A DNA stretch of 64,000 bases from Paenibacillus rhizosphaerae (GCF_014192015.1 NZ_JACHXJ010000001.1:1178001-1242000), one strand, 5' to 3'; counted from the stretch's first letter, positions 46,180-56,325 are shown. Made by a program: numbers and translations. Notes: generated from the letters alone by a model not told the origin.

Positions 46180-46221
46180 AGACTCTTACAATGGAGTTAA
46201 GAAATCCAAACACAAGAGTCT
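46180..46221. promoter_or_regulatory. 8-bp inverted repeat before the OYE gene
   Basis: AGACTCTT (46180-46187) and AAGAGTCT (46214-46221) are inverted around a 26-nt spacer in the region between the Lrp and OYE genes. It is a possible regulator site; the sequence alone cannot say whose. Confidence 0.35.
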
Positions 46222-46236
46222 TAGGAGGAGTTAACC

Positions 46237-47238
46237 ATGAAAACGATCATATATAGCGAAAAAAATATCGGACGGCTGATGCTGAACAACAGATTGATCG
46301 TGTCCCCAATGCAGCAGAACCAGGGAACGCCCGAAGCGTACGCCACCGATTATCACGTGGACCATTACAGCCGGCTTGCCAGCGGAGCCGCGATGGTCAT
46401 GTTGGAATCGACCGGAGTGTCGCCGAACGGCAGGCTGTTCAGCAACGATATCGGCATTTATACAGATGAGCATGTCGCCCCGTTGAAAAAAGTAGTCGAA
46501 GCTGTTCACGCGAAAAACACGCCGGTTTTTATTCAGCTTACGCACGGCGGCAGAAAATCGTGGACATACGGGGATTCGCGTCTGCTTGCACCCAGTCCGA
46601 TTGCCTACGACGATGAATACGGGATTCCGGAAGAAATGAGCCTCTCGGATATCCGAAGCGAGATCGACAATTTCCGGCAGGCTGCCCGAAGAAGCCTGGA
46701 GGCCGGCTTTGACGGCATCGAAGTGCACGCGGCCCACGGCCACCTGGTGCATCAGTTCCTCTCCCCGCTGTCCAACCACCGGACCGATGAATATGGCGGC
46801 TCGCCGGAAAATCGAACCCGTTTTCTCCGTGACATTTTGGAGGCCGTTCGCTCGGAGGTGGGACGCGACTATCCGGTGCTGATCCGCGTATCCGCGTCCG
46901 ATTATGTCGAAGGGGGGCTAACGCCTGTGGATGTGGCGCAAATTGCCGCCTCCCTGGAGCCGCTGCTGGATGCGGTGGATGTGTCTTCAGGCGGCCTGCT
47001 CCCGGTGAATCCCGCAGCGACGCCGGACGGTTATCAAGTGCCCTATGCCTCCATTATAAAGCAACACGTGAGCATTCCCATCATTGCCGTGGGTAAAATT
47101 TACACCAAAGAACTTGCCGAGTTTATCCTAACGGATCGGCTGGCAGACTTTATCGCCATCGGGCGGCCGCTGCTGGACAATCCGGAGTATATCCGCAGCA
47201 CCTTTATTACTTCTGAGACGGAACCGGCTCGGGTCTAA
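46237..47238 (+). CDS. NADH:flavin oxidoreductase (old yellow enzyme family)
   Basis: This 333-residue FMN barrel enzyme shows FIQLTHGGRKS, near residues 91-101, and GFDGIEVHAAHGHLVHQFLSP near residues 160-180, the substrate- and FMN-binding His region. The late IAIGRPLLDNPEY binds phosphate of FMN. It would reduce activated C=C bonds or related electrophiles with NAD(P)H. AGGAGGAG precedes ATG 46237. The divergent Lrp gene is a candidate regulator. Confidence 0.9.
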   Translation: MKTIIYSEKNIGRLMLNNRLIVSPMQQNQGTPEAYATDYHVDHYSRLASGAAMVMLESTGVSPNGRLFSNDIGIYTDEHVAPLKKVVEAVHAKNTPVFIQLTHGGRKSWTYGDSRLLAPSPIAYDDEYGIPEEMSLSDIRSEIDNFRQAARRSLEAGFDGIEVHAAHGHLVHQFLSPLSNHRTDEYGGSPENRTRFLRDILEAVRSEVGRDYPVLIRVSASDYVEGGLTPVDVAQIAASLEPLLDAVDVSSGGLLPVNPAATPDGYQVPYASIIKQHVSIPIIAVGKIYTKELAEFILTDRLADFIAIGRPLLDNPEYIRSTFITSETEPARV

Positions 47239-47419
47239 CTCAGGAAGGCCCCAGCCTGAAACGAGGTGGAGTTGACGGATCGGCCGGTTGAACAAATCGG
47301 GATGTAAGCAGCGAACGGTCGTCATTGGTTCTTCCAAAATCGCAGTTATTGGCTCTGATCATAAGCCGTTTTCCTTATTATAATGGAGCCGTACACAAGC
47401 GAAAAGGGAGGAAATATTA

Positions 47420-48400
47420 ATGAACAGAACCTTGGGAACATCAGGTATACCCGTAAGTCCGCTGGGACTCGGCTGCTGGGCGATTGGCGGGAACTTTACG
47501 CTCGGCGGCCTGCCCGATGGATGGGGCGAGGTGGATGATGCGGAATCGGAGGCCGCCATCCATACGGCGCTGGACATGGGAGTGACCTTTTTTGATACGG
47601 CCGATGCTTATGGAACCGGACACAGTGAAGAAGTGCTGGGCCGCGCGGTCAGGGGGCGCCGTGATCAAGTGGTCATCGCCACCAAATTCGGATACTTGCA
47701 GGATACGGCGAAGAGAGAAGTGCACCTGAATTACGACGTCTCGCCCTCCTATGTCCGCTTTGCTTGCGAGCGTTCGCTCAGACGGCTGGGAACCGACTAC
47801 ATCGATTTGCTGCAGATTCATCCGGGGGCGCTGAGCCGGGAGGAGATTCTGTCCGTGATCGATTCGCTGGACTGGCTGCGTCGGGAAGGGCTTATCCGTG
47901 CATATGGGTGGAGCACTTGGGATGCCGGGGACGCCGAATTCTTCGCGAGCCGGTCGGATGCGTCCGCCATCCAGCATGAGCAGAATGTTTTCCATGACAA
48001 CCAAGACGTAGTGGCTGTTTGTGAGCGTATGGGTCTTGCCAGCATTAACAACACGCCGCTGGCGATGGGACTTTTGAGCGGCAAATTCCGGCCGGAGACA
48101 AGCCTGCCGAATACCGACGTCAGAGGCAGCGGACACGAGTGGGTGAGGTACTTTAAAGACGGCAGCCCCCTTCCCGAGTTCATTGAGAAGCTTGATGCCA
48201 TCAAGGAAATTTTGACGAGCGGCGAGCGGACGCTGGTACAGGGAGCCCTTGCCTGGTTATGGTCCAGAAGCGATGCCGCCATTCCGATTCCGGGCTTTAA
48301 AACGAGACGGCAGGTAGAGGAACTGGCAGGCGCTGTATCCCGCGGCCCATTGTCCGCTAAACAAATGCAAGAAATCGATGCGATGGTGAACAGCTTCTAG
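47420..48400 (+). CDS. Aldo/keto reductase
   Basis: This 326-residue barrel protein has the AKR catalytic set: Asp and Tyr in FFDTADAYGTGHSEEVLG near residues 54-71, Lys in VVIATKFGY, and His in DLLQIHPGA. The C-terminus shows IPIPGFKTRRQVEE, the NADP-binding region. It would reduce aldehydes or ketones; substrate unknown. GGGAGGAAA precedes ATG 47420, and a TATAAT box lies at 47379-47384. Confidence 0.9.
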   Translation: MNRTLGTSGIPVSPLGLGCWAIGGNFTLGGLPDGWGEVDDAESEAAIHTALDMGVTFFDTADAYGTGHSEEVLGRAVRGRRDQVVIATKFGYLQDTAKREVHLNYDVSPSYVRFACERSLRRLGTDYIDLLQIHPGALSREEILSVIDSLDWLRREGLIRAYGWSTWDAGDAEFFASRSDASAIQHEQNVFHDNQDVVAVCERMGLASINNTPLAMGLLSGKFRPETSLPNTDVRGSGHEWVRYFKDGSPLPEFIEKLDAIKEILTSGERTLVQGALAWLWSRSDAAIPIPGFKTRRQVEELAGAVSRGPLSAKQMQEIDAMVNSF

Positions 48401-48577
48401 CTAAGTTCGTAAGTAAATATAGGTAGAATTGACCCTCATGGTAAGCTCGTGGGGGTTTGCCAATTCGCGGAATTGTAATGCCAGTATGAAGAGAATGTTA
48501 AATTTTCGTATGATTTTAATGTTTTTTTAAGATAATTGGCGTATACTGTTCGCTTGAGAACAGATGGGAGTGATACC

Positions 48578-50386
48578 GTGCGCCAATTATTTGTACCGTC
48601 CAGGCGGGTGGGGATAACCCTTTTCTCCTTGCTGCTCGGCGGATTTATTCTAAATTTTTTCATGCAGGCGGCTTCGCTCGGACTGAATATCGTTAGCGTG
48701 CTGAACTGGATTTCCCAATATTATTGGCTATATTTATCCGGCAGTCTGTTTTTCTTCTTCGTGCTGCTGGTCTGTGCCATGATCATTCCGAACGTTTATA
48801 CGGGGGCGCTGATCGCGTTTCTCGTGTGCGTGGTCCTCGGGATCGCCAATTATGAGAAGCTGTCCACAACGGGCGAGCCTCTATTCCCTTGGGATTTGAT
48901 GCAGATCAAGAACGCCCAGGAAATGACGAAAATTACGAAGGGCATGATTTCGCCGGCAGCCGTCATCGTAGCGGTGCTTCTCGTCGCGGTCTTGATCTAC
49001 TTGATGCTGAAGCTGCCGAAAGTCAAAGTCCGTCTCCCGCTGCGGATCACGCTCGGCATTATCTCGTTGGTAGCGGTTGGCGGATTTATTCAAATGGTCG
49101 GAGGCCAGCACGCGCTGGCCACATCGCTGAAGTATCAGAACATTCCGTGGAACCAGAAGGTCAATTATGCCCAGAACGGGTTCGTATACGCCTTTGCGGG
49201 TAACTTGATGCAGAACCTGATCGAGAAGCCGGAGGGTTACAGCAAAGAAGCGATCGAAGCCATCGCGCAAAAATACGGAACATCTACCGATACGTCGCCA
49301 AGCAAAGCGGTAGAGCAGCCGAATATTATGTACATGATGGACGAGGCTTTTTTTGATCCGACCCGGATGCCGTCTTTTACGTTCAGCGAGGATCCGCTGA
49401 AGTTTATTCACCAGAACGCCCAATCGACGCCGGACGGATTTCTGCTGTCCCCCGAGTTTGGTGGTAACACGGCCAACGTGGAATTCGAGGCGCTGACCGG
49501 GTTGTCGATGTATTTTCTGAAAGACGGGTCGATCCCGTACCAGCAGCGGATCGTCAAAATGTCCTCACTGCCCTCGATCGTCAGCATTTTGAAGGAACGG
49601 GGATACGAGGCGCTTGCGCTGCATCCGTTCGACGATACATTCTACAACCGCAATCGGGTGTACCCGATCCTCGGCTTTGACCAATTCACGAGCGAAAAGG
49701 ATCTGCCGAACGCCAAACGGTACACCCCAAACGGATACATTTCCGATATGGCTGCCGTGCAGGAAGCGGTCCGTGAGTTGAAATCGGCGAGCAAGCCGAC
49801 GTTCCTGCACCTGGTGACGATGCAGAACCATTTTCCGTTTACCAAGGGGCTGAATGGTCCGAACACGATTACAGTTTCCGGCGTCAAACCGGAATACAAA
49901 GACGAGCTGGAAACGTACACGCATGACACCAAGCTGACGGACGAAGCGGTGGCTTACCTGAGCCAGCAGCTGAAGACGATTCAACGGCCGACGATCGTCG
50001 CGTTCTGGGGCGATCACCTGCCGGCCTTATCCTCCGGCGTGTATGCCCAGGCCGGATTTAACGACAACCCGCGCCTGAAGCATGAGACGAAGCTGATCTA
50101 TTTGGCCAACTTTGATATCGGCAGCAAGTCTCCGGGCACGATGAGTCCCGCTTTTATCGGACCGACCGTGTTCGAACTGTCCGGCCAGAGCATGCCGGCA
50201 TATTACAAGCTGCTGGAGAAGGTGAAGTCTGAAATTCCCGGCTTGAACAAAAGCGTGTTCATCGGCAAGGATAACGCCGTGATCTCCGCCTTGAGTCCGG
50301 AGCAGCAGTCGCTGCTGAACGATTACAAGCTTGTGGTTTACGATATGCTGGAGGGAGAGCAGTACGGCAAGGATGTGCTGTATTAG
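48578..50386 (+). CDS. LTA synthase-family membrane sulfatase-like protein
   Basis: This protein of about 602 residues has five N-terminal membrane segments (residues about 10-190) and an extracellular sulfatase-fold domain. Motifs include NIMYMMDEAFFDPTRMP near residue 250, GGNTANVEFEALTGLS with the catalytic Thr region, LHLVTMQNHFPF, and FWGDHLPAL, a metal-binding stretch. Members make or modify glycerol phosphate polymers such as lipoteichoic acid. This branch is shorter and diverged from LtaS, so the substrate is open. The start is GTG 48578 behind GGGAGTG. Confidence 0.87.
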   Translation: MRQLFVPSRRVGITLFSLLLGGFILNFFMQAASLGLNIVSVLNWISQYYWLYLSGSLFFFFVLLVCAMIIPNVYTGALIAFLVCVVLGIANYEKLSTTGEPLFPWDLMQIKNAQEMTKITKGMISPAAVIVAVLLVAVLIYLMLKLPKVKVRLPLRITLGIISLVAVGGFIQMVGGQHALATSLKYQNIPWNQKVNYAQNGFVYAFAGNLMQNLIEKPEGYSKEAIEAIAQKYGTSTDTSPSKAVEQPNIMYMMDEAFFDPTRMPSFTFSEDPLKFIHQNAQSTPDGFLLSPEFGGNTANVEFEALTGLSMYFLKDGSIPYQQRIVKMSSLPSIVSILKERGYEALALHPFDDTFYNRNRVYPILGFDQFTSEKDLPNAKRYTPNGYISDMAAVQEAVRELKSASKPTFLHLVTMQNHFPFTKGLNGPNTITVSGVKPEYKDELETYTHDTKLTDEAVAYLSQQLKTIQRPTIVAFWGDHLPALSSGVYAQAGFNDNPRLKHETKLIYLANFDIGSKSPGTMSPAFIGPTVFELSGQSMPAYYKLLEKVKSEIPGLNKSVFIGKDNAVISALSPEQQSLLNDYKLVVYDMLEGEQYGKDVLY

Positions 50387-50419
50387 GGATTGCCTGCCTG
50401 CTGCCCTCACCGATTGAAG

Positions 50420-50459
50420 AAGGGGATGTCCCAGGGTTAAATACCACGGGCATCCCCTT
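50420..50459. terminator. Hairpin between convergent genes
   Basis: AAGGGGATGTCCC (50420-50432) pairs with GGGCATCCCCTT (50448-50459) with one bulge. It serves the LTA-synthase-like gene and possibly the convergent ABC permease. Confidence 0.65.
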
Positions 50460-50466
50460 GCTGTAT

Positions 50467-52398
50467 TTATAGCTGTGCCGAGACGGTCCGATCATAGGTT
50501 TTGACCGTAAACGCATAATAGGCGAGATAGATCAGAAGATATGCACCGCCGGAGACTAGGATCGGAACGGCGAACAGGCCGCTGATCAGGTTAATGCCGG
50601 CAAGTGCCTTTAGCATCATGATGCTGTGGACCAGTCCGACGATCAGCGGGAGTCCAAACACGAACAGCACCTGCTTGGCGACCGACCGGCGGATATCTTT
50701 ACGGCTTACACCGATTTTGCGCAAAATGCCATAGCTTCCTTTGCTGGCTTCCGCTTTGGTCAACTGATTAAAATAGATGATGCTCCCGGTGGCCGCCAGA
50801 AAGACCAGCCCGAGAAATCCGAGCGTAAAGACGTTGATGCCGGCGTTCTCTACGTTCTGACGGTACTGCTGATAGAATGTGGCCATTCCGGTTCCGTCTC
50901 CAGAAAGCTTGATGAGCGCCGTTGCGGTTTCTTTTGTCGTTTCCTGGCCCCTGACTTTAAAAGCTTTATAGGTGCTGGCTTTGAGGCTCTTGTTCAACTG
51001 ACTGAACAGGCTGTCGCTGATAACGATGCACATATCCGGATAACCCCAAGGAAGGATGCGTTCTTCAGCAATCCCAGTTACCTCTAAGCTTTCCCGTTCA
51101 TTCCCCGTGGTTACGGATATTCGATTTCCCTGTACTTCATCAGCCGAAAGGGTCGTGTACAATGGGCGAACGAGGACAACATCCCGACCTGCGGGCTGAA
51201 GGCGTTCTTTATAGCCCAGTGCCGAAGCGGCCCGATTATACGTTGATGCAGATATCAGCTTTACGGGAACCTTGTTTGGCTCGTAATTTCCGGGCTGATA
51301 GGCAAAACGGGTCAGATCGGCATCGGTCGCAATCGCAGGCAGGTCGATTTCAGCGATAACCGGATGCTTGGCGTCCGAGAGAATGAGCTGTCTGGCCTCG
51401 GCATCAAGCCCGTTTTCCGAAGCGGCATAGGTGTAGCTGAACGGCATCTCCTGTTCGGCGCTCTGCTTCTGGGTATAAAAAAAGCTGTAGCCGACGCTTA
51501 CCGCGCACAAGGTCAAGGAACTGAGCAGGGCGATCGTGGTCAGCATGACCGTATTGCTGCGGATGCGGTAGAGCAGGTGGGAAGTGCCGATCATGTTGAT
51601 GCCACGGTAATACCTTTTTTTATGATGGGACGACAGCTGTAATAGCGCAATGACAAGGGAGCGGAACAACAGATAAGTGCCTGCGCCTAGTCCTATAAAA
51701 ATGATGGAGAAGTTGACAAGAATACCTTGGGTCGTACTTATAGGCTTAAAGGCAGTCCAGTAACCCAGGGCAATGAGGATGACGGACAGCCCTGCAGCGA
51801 GCAGAGAAATCCGGGGCGCATGCTCCCCTTTTCGCTCGGCTTGGAATAGCTCCACAAGCTTGAACTTATAGATCAGCCGGTAACCTTGCATGGAAGTGAT
51901 CAGGATCAGGACCACAAATACGAATGTAACTTGACCAATGGCCCCGATGTGAATTTCAAAGCCGGCTTGCACCGGGTTATCCAGCAGCTTCAACAAAATC
52001 ATGGTGAACAGCTTCGATAAAAGTGTGCCGAGAAAGATGCCTATGATCAAGGCAGCCAAGCTCATGATCAGGTTTTCATAGAACAGCATCCGGGCGATCG
52101 TTTGCCTTCGCATTCCGAGCAGGGCGTATAAGCCTACTTCCTTCATTCGTTTTCTGGTGAAGAAGGCATTGGAGCCCCAAACGAATACGGCCGTAAACAA
52201 AATCAGGATGACGGAAGCCTGGGACAGAACGGCCCGGAGGCTCTCGGATGACTGCAGTCCTTCAGTGATGGCCTTGCTGTACTGAAGCGATACGAAAATA
52301 TAGTAAATCATAACGCTGAAAATCATAGAAAGCAGGTAGATTAAATAATTTTTGAAGTTCCCCTGAATATTTTTCTTCGCTACGTCAAACAGCGTCAA
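50467..52398 (-). CDS. Bce-type ABC transporter permease (FtsX domains)
   Basis: This 643-residue permease has about ten membrane segments and a large extracellular domain (residues about 310-510) between segments 7 and 8, the layout of BceB-like proteins. These bind and remove peptide antibiotics such as bacitracin from lipid II cycle intermediates, and also signal to a partner kinase. It overlaps the ATPase gene by 14 bases. Sequence opens MTLFDVAKKNIQGNFKNYLI, typical of the family. Confidence 0.9.
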   Translation of the reverse strand: MTLFDVAKKNIQGNFKNYLIYLLSMIFSVMIYYIFVSLQYSKAITEGLQSSESLRAVLSQASVILILFTAVFVWGSNAFFTRKRMKEVGLYALLGMRRQTIARMLFYENLIMSLAALIIGIFLGTLLSKLFTMILLKLLDNPVQAGFEIHIGAIGQVTFVFVVLILITSMQGYRLIYKFKLVELFQAERKGEHAPRISLLAAGLSVILIALGYWTAFKPISTTQGILVNFSIIFIGLGAGTYLLFRSLVIALLQLSSHHKKRYYRGINMIGTSHLLYRIRSNTVMLTTIALLSSLTLCAVSVGYSFFYTQKQSAEQEMPFSYTYAASENGLDAEARQLILSDAKHPVIAEIDLPAIATDADLTRFAYQPGNYEPNKVPVKLISASTYNRAASALGYKERLQPAGRDVVLVRPLYTTLSADEVQGNRISVTTGNERESLEVTGIAEERILPWGYPDMCIVISDSLFSQLNKSLKASTYKAFKVRGQETTKETATALIKLSGDGTGMATFYQQYRQNVENAGINVFTLGFLGLVFLAATGSIIYFNQLTKAEASKGSYGILRKIGVSRKDIRRSVAKQVLFVFGLPLIVGLVHSIMMLKALAGINLISGLFAVPILVSGGAYLLIYLAYYAFTVKTYDRTVSAQL

Positions 52399-53152
52399 TG
52401 GCTCCGCCTCCCAGTACGGCCAGAACGTCCAGCACTTTTTTGAACATGTCCCTCCGCGACTGGCTTCCCTTGACCAATTCGGTGAACAGGCTTCCGTCCT
52501 TGATGAAAATCACCCGCTTGCAGTAGCTGGCAGCATAGGCGTCATGGGTAACCATCAAAATCGTGGTTCCTTCCTGTTCGTTCAATTCCTTCAAGCTCTC
52601 CAGAAAGTCGGTTGCCGATTTGGAATCGAGCGCTCCCGTAGGCTCGTCGGCAAGCAGCAGCGCCGGTTTCGTCACGATCGCCCGGGAGGCGGCTGTCCGC
52701 TGCTTCTGACCGCCAGATATCTGATACGGATACTTGTCCAGAATCGACTGGATCCCGAACCGGACCGCAACCTCGCTTGCCCGCTGCTCCAGCTGCCCTA
52801 TATTCATTTTAGCGATAGCCAGAGGAAGCACGATATTTTCCTTAACTGTCAGCGTGTCGAGCAGGTTGTAATCCTGAAATACGAAGCCCAGCCGGTCACG
52901 GCGAAACGATGAGAGCTGTTCTTCGTTCATGTTCAGGATGTTGTAACCGTCGATCACCACTTCGCCTGAGGTCGGGGAATCGATCGTGGCCAAAATGTTG
53001 AGCAGTGTGGTCTTTCCTGAGCCTGAAGGCCCCATAATAGCCACGCTTTCGCCTTCCATGACCGTCAGGTCGATTAGCTGCAGGGCGGATATGACGCTGT
53101 CTCCCGAGCCGTATACTTTGGAGATTTGTTTGCCTTCGATGACGACATTCAT
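52385..53152 (-). CDS. Bce-type ABC transporter ATPase
   Basis: This 255-residue ATPase has Walker A GPSGSGKTT near residue 41, the signature ISGGQKQR near 145, and Walker B LLLADEPTGALDSKSA. It would power the overlapping permease to free the cell envelope from peptide antibiotics. AGGAGGAGACAC precedes ATG 53152. A two-component system lies divergently about 1 kb away. Confidence 0.93.
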   Translation of the reverse strand: MNVVIEGKQISKVYGSGDSVISALQLIDLTVMEGESVAIMGPSGSGKTTLLNILATIDSPTSGEVVIDGYNILNMNEEQLSSFRRDRLGFVFQDYNLLDTLTVKENIVLPLAIAKMNIGQLEQRASEVAVRFGIQSILDKYPYQISGGQKQRTAASRAIVTKPALLLADEPTGALDSKSATDFLESLKELNEQEGTTILMVTHDAYAASYCKRVIFIKDGSLFTELVKGSQSRRDMFKKVLDVLAVLGGGAIDAV

Positions 53153-53194
53153 TGATTGTGTCTCCTCCTTAATAGGGGTCCGTAGTAGGCTTCA

Positions 53195-53938
53195 TTAGCC
53201 CATGCGGCCGAACAAAGTGAACAGGACAATCCCGGCGCAGACGATCAACGTCCAAGTTCCTGTTTTCAACCACCCGGGAAAAGGGGGGCTGCGGATTACA
53301 GTCCATCCGAACGGAATAAAAGCGACGGCCAGCCCTCCTGCTGCCGCTATAGACCACGGTGTGGTTCCTTTCAACACGCCGAGCGGGAGTGCGGCGGCCA
53401 GTGCCAGTGCTGCGGATTGGACCGGGCCGAGCGTACCGGAACGGTAAGAACCGATGGCCAGAACGATCCATCCTAAGATGATAGGCAGATTAAAAGTGCT
53501 GTATATGTGGAAGGCACCGTACGCATCTGCGACCGTGTTCACCGCCTGACCTGCGCCGCCGGTTTTCACCAGCTGAAAAGCCAGATGGTCGACTCCGGCA
53601 TGGAAGGTGCGGGCAAACAGGCCTGAAATGACGAATAATCCGCTCCAAAGCGCGAAGCGCGGTTTCGAAACGCCGATCGACTGGACCAGCAGCAGCACGG
53701 CCGGCCAGAGCATGACGATCCCGGCCCCGAACAGGCTGTATGAAGCCGTCATCTGCAGCGGATGCTCGTCATAAGCGGCTAACTGGTCGGGAAAGAAAAA
53801 ATGATACGGTGAGCGGAGCAGGATGCCCGCCAGAAGCAGTATCGGCGAAACGATCAAGGCGATTCCCCCGGCCCACGGACCCGGAAACCTCTGCATCGCT
53901 GCTGCTGAGGTCAGCGCTATTTTACCATGTCCTTGCAT
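53195..53938 (-). CDS. Polytopic membrane protein of the Bce locus, unknown
   Basis: This 247-residue protein has about seven or eight hydrophobic segments and no recognised motif. It starts at ATG 53938 behind GGAGGATTTT and ends 42 nt before the Bce-type ATPase gene, so it is probably the first gene of that operon. It is not a standard component of Bce modules. A role in sensing or immunity is possible but not shown. Confidence 0.7.
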   Translation of the reverse strand: MQGHGKIALTSAAAMQRFPGPWAGGIALIVSPILLLAGILLRSPYHFFFPDQLAAYDEHPLQMTASYSLFGAGIVMLWPAVLLLVQSIGVSKPRFALWSGLFVISGLFARTFHAGVDHLAFQLVKTGGAGQAVNTVADAYGAFHIYSTFNLPIILGWIVLAIGSYRSGTLGPVQSAALALAAALPLGVLKGTTPWSIAAAGGLAVAFIPFGWTVIRSPPFPGWLKTGTWTLIVCAGIVLFTLFGRMG

Positions 53939-54130
53939 AAAATCCTCCTTTTTCTTTGTGTTTACCAAGCCCGGTAGTGTTCATTATAGAAGAGTCAAAA
54001 TGCATCAAAGCTTACGGTTTAAGAAGCAACCTAACGATTTTGTCACATTGGGCGGAAAAACTGGAGGCAGGGGAGGATGTCGTTTACAATAAGGATATCG
54101 ATATTAGTGCGTGAGCAAAGGATGAACCGG

Positions 54131-54808
54131 ATGAACATGAAAATTTTGGTCGTGGAGGATGAACCCGTCATCCGGGAGATGATCGGGGATTCGCTTGCGA
54201 AATGGGGATTCGAACCTATCCTGGTCAGCGATTTCGAGCAGGTGATGTCTTTGTTCAGCGAACAGGCGCCCGGACTGGTCATTCTGGATATTAACCTTCC
54301 AAGGTTCGACGGTTACTATTGGTGCAGCCGGATCAGGGAGGTGTCCAAAGTGCCGATCCTCTTTTTATCCTCGCGAACGACGCCGATGGACATGGTGATG
54401 GCGATGAATATGGGAGGGGACGATTTCATCCAGAAGCCCTTTCATATGGACGTGCTGATGGCCAAGATTAACGCCATGCTGCGAAGAGTGTACTCCTACC
54501 TTGATGTGCAGACCCATATCATCGAGCACCAAGGCGTACTGCTGAACCTGAACGATGGGGATGTGTCCGTCGGAGAGCAGCGTGCAGAGCTGACCAAAAC
54601 CGAATTTATCATACTGAACATGCTGATGCGGCACGCAGGAACGATCGTCGGCCGAACGAAGATCATGCGGAGCTTATGGGCGGACGAAAGTTTTATTGAC
54701 GACAATACGCTTACCGTGAATATCGTCAGAATCCGGAAGAAGCTGGCTGACCTCGGAAAGAAGGATTATATAGTGACCAAGAAGGGGCAAGGGTATCTGA
54801 TACCATGA
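54131..54808 (+). CDS. OmpR-type response regulator (BceR-like)
   Basis: This 225-residue regulator has a receiver (VVEDEP, phospho-Asp in LVILDINLPRFDGY near residue 52, Lys in FIQKPF) and a winged-helix DNA-binding domain (AELTKTEFIILNMLM and IDDNTLTVNIVRIRKKL). It would activate the divergent Bce-type transporter operon. The start is taken as ATG 54131, nine bases after AAAGGA; ATG 54122 is an alternative. Its stop overlaps the kinase start (ATGA). Confidence 0.9.
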   Translation: MNMKILVVEDEPVIREMIGDSLAKWGFEPILVSDFEQVMSLFSEQAPGLVILDINLPRFDGYYWCSRIREVSKVPILFLSSRTTPMDMVMAMNMGGDDFIQKPFHMDVLMAKINAMLRRVYSYLDVQTHIIEHQGVLLNLNDGDVSVGEQRAELTKTEFIILNMLMRHAGTIVGRTKIMRSLWADESFIDDNTLTVNIVRIRKKLADLGKKDYIVTKKGQGYLIP

Positions 54809-55821
54809 AATTTGTGGACTATGTGAAGGTCAAAAGCTGGTTTGTCGTGTTCTATATTCTGCTGATGACCGTTGTGACGCTGTTTATGGTTATGGATTCG
54901 GACGGCGCTTCCGGAACAGGAAACTTGGTGTACTTAAATATCATCTGTTTAGCCGGTGCCGTGCTGTACTTGGTGATCGGGTATTTTTACCGCAGGCCTT
55001 ATTATCAAATGCTTCGGCAAATGAACATCAGCAAAGTGGAGGAAGTGACGGCGCTCCTTCCCGAACCGCAGCATCCGCAGCAAGCCATCGTGAATGAATG
55101 GGTCAGGCGGCTTCAACGGATTCACTCCGCCCAGCTTCAGCAGCAGCTTCGCGAGAAGAAGGATCACCAGGATTTTATCATGTCATGGATTCATGAAGTG
55201 AAGCTGCCGATTACCGCGTCCAGACTGCTGTTGGAGAACGGTATGACTCATCATGTAGAAGCCGTCATGGACAAGCTGGAAGACGAGATCGACCAAATCG
55301 ACCATTATGTGGAGCAGGCGCTCTATTATTCACGGATTGACTCGTTCAATCGGGATTACTTGATTACCGAAACCGCGCTGGAGCCACTGATTAAAGCAAG
55401 CGTCAAGAAATACGCCAAGCTGTTTATCAACAAGAGAATCCAGTTTCAGATGGTAGGCAAGCCGTTATTCGTTCATACCGACGGCAAATGGCTGGGTTAT
55501 ATGATCGATCAGATCGTGTCCAACGCGCTCAAATATACCGGCGAGAACGGCCGCATCCTGTTCCGTTGTGAGGAGGATGCCGCCGAGAAGCGGCTGGTTA
55601 TTGAAGACACGGGGATCGGTATCAAGGCGGAGGATCTGCCGCGTGTCTTTGACAGAGGCTTTACCGGCGGTACAGGCAGGACCGAAGCCAAATCCACCGG
55701 CATGGGGCTCTATTTGGCCCGTCAGATGGCCCTGAAGCTCAGCCACCGCCTGACGGTTGATTCCGCCGAAGGCGAGTCGACCGCGTTTACGATGCATTTT
55801 CATAAATTCAAGCAGGAATAG
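54805..55821 (+). CDS. Intramembrane-sensing histidine kinase (BceS-like)
   Basis: This 338-residue kinase has two close membrane segments near residues 12-30 and 38-58 with almost no extracellular loop, the hallmark of kinases that sense through a Bce-type transporter. The phospho-acceptor His is in MSWIHEVKLPITASRLLLE near residue 130; ATPase boxes include QIVSNALKYT, EDTGIGIKAEDLPRVFD and GMGLYLARQM. It is coupled to the response regulator gene. Confidence 0.92.
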   Translation: MKFVDYVKVKSWFVVFYILLMTVVTLFMVMDSDGASGTGNLVYLNIICLAGAVLYLVIGYFYRRPYYQMLRQMNISKVEEVTALLPEPQHPQQAIVNEWVRRLQRIHSAQLQQQLREKKDHQDFIMSWIHEVKLPITASRLLLENGMTHHVEAVMDKLEDEIDQIDHYVEQALYYSRIDSFNRDYLITETALEPLIKASVKKYAKLFINKRIQFQMVGKPLFVHTDGKWLGYMIDQIVSNALKYTGENGRILFRCEEDAAEKRLVIEDTGIGIKAEDLPRVFDRGFTGGTGRTEAKSTGMGLYLARQMALKLSHRLTVDSAEGESTAFTMHFHKFKQE

Positions 55822-55902
55822 AGGACTTATACTACAGCTGGTTATTTCGATAGACTTGTCGTACAAACCTTTATATATTGGGGAAACAAGAAGGAAGGGA
55901 TC

Positions 55903-56325
55903 ATGATGAAAAAAAACGCAGCCACCATGTTCAGCAAAATCCGGAACGCCATTAACGCCATGATTGTATCCGAGCTGGAACAGCGCGGCATCGAGGGCAT
56001 CGTCTCCTCGCACGGAGATATTTTGTGGGCGCTGTATATCCAGGACATGCAGCCCATAACTGCCCTGAGCGAAAAAATCGACCGGACGCAGCCGACGGTC
56101 ACCGTGCTCGTGAACAAGCTGGACAAGCTGGGGTACGTCCGCAAAGTGAAGAGCAAGGAAGACAGCCGGATTACGCTGGTTTCGCTGACACCCAAAGGAA
56201 GAGAGTTGGAGCCCGTGTTCCGGGAAGTGTCCAACCGTCTCAACGAGACCTTATACGGCGGACTTTCCGAAGGGGAGCAGGTCCAGCTTGAATCCTTGTT
56301 GGAGCGAATATTGAAAAGGTTCTAA
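55903..56325 (+). CDS. MarR-family transcriptional regulator
   Basis: This 140-residue winged-helix protein has ALSEKIDRTQPTVTVLVNKLDKLGYVRKVKSKEDSRI near residues 50-86, with the wing DSRITLVSLTPKG. MarR dimers bind palindromes and are released by ligands. Two near-identical palindromes lie downstream, before the hydrolase gene, which suggests that gene is its target. AAGGAAGGG precedes the start. Confidence 0.9.
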   Translation: MMKKNAATMFSKIRNAINAMIVSELEQRGIEGIVSSHGDILWALYIQDMQPITALSEKIDRTQPTVTVLVNKLDKLGYVRKVKSKEDSRITLVSLTPKGRELEPVFREVSNRLNETLYGGLSEGEQVQLESLLERILKRF

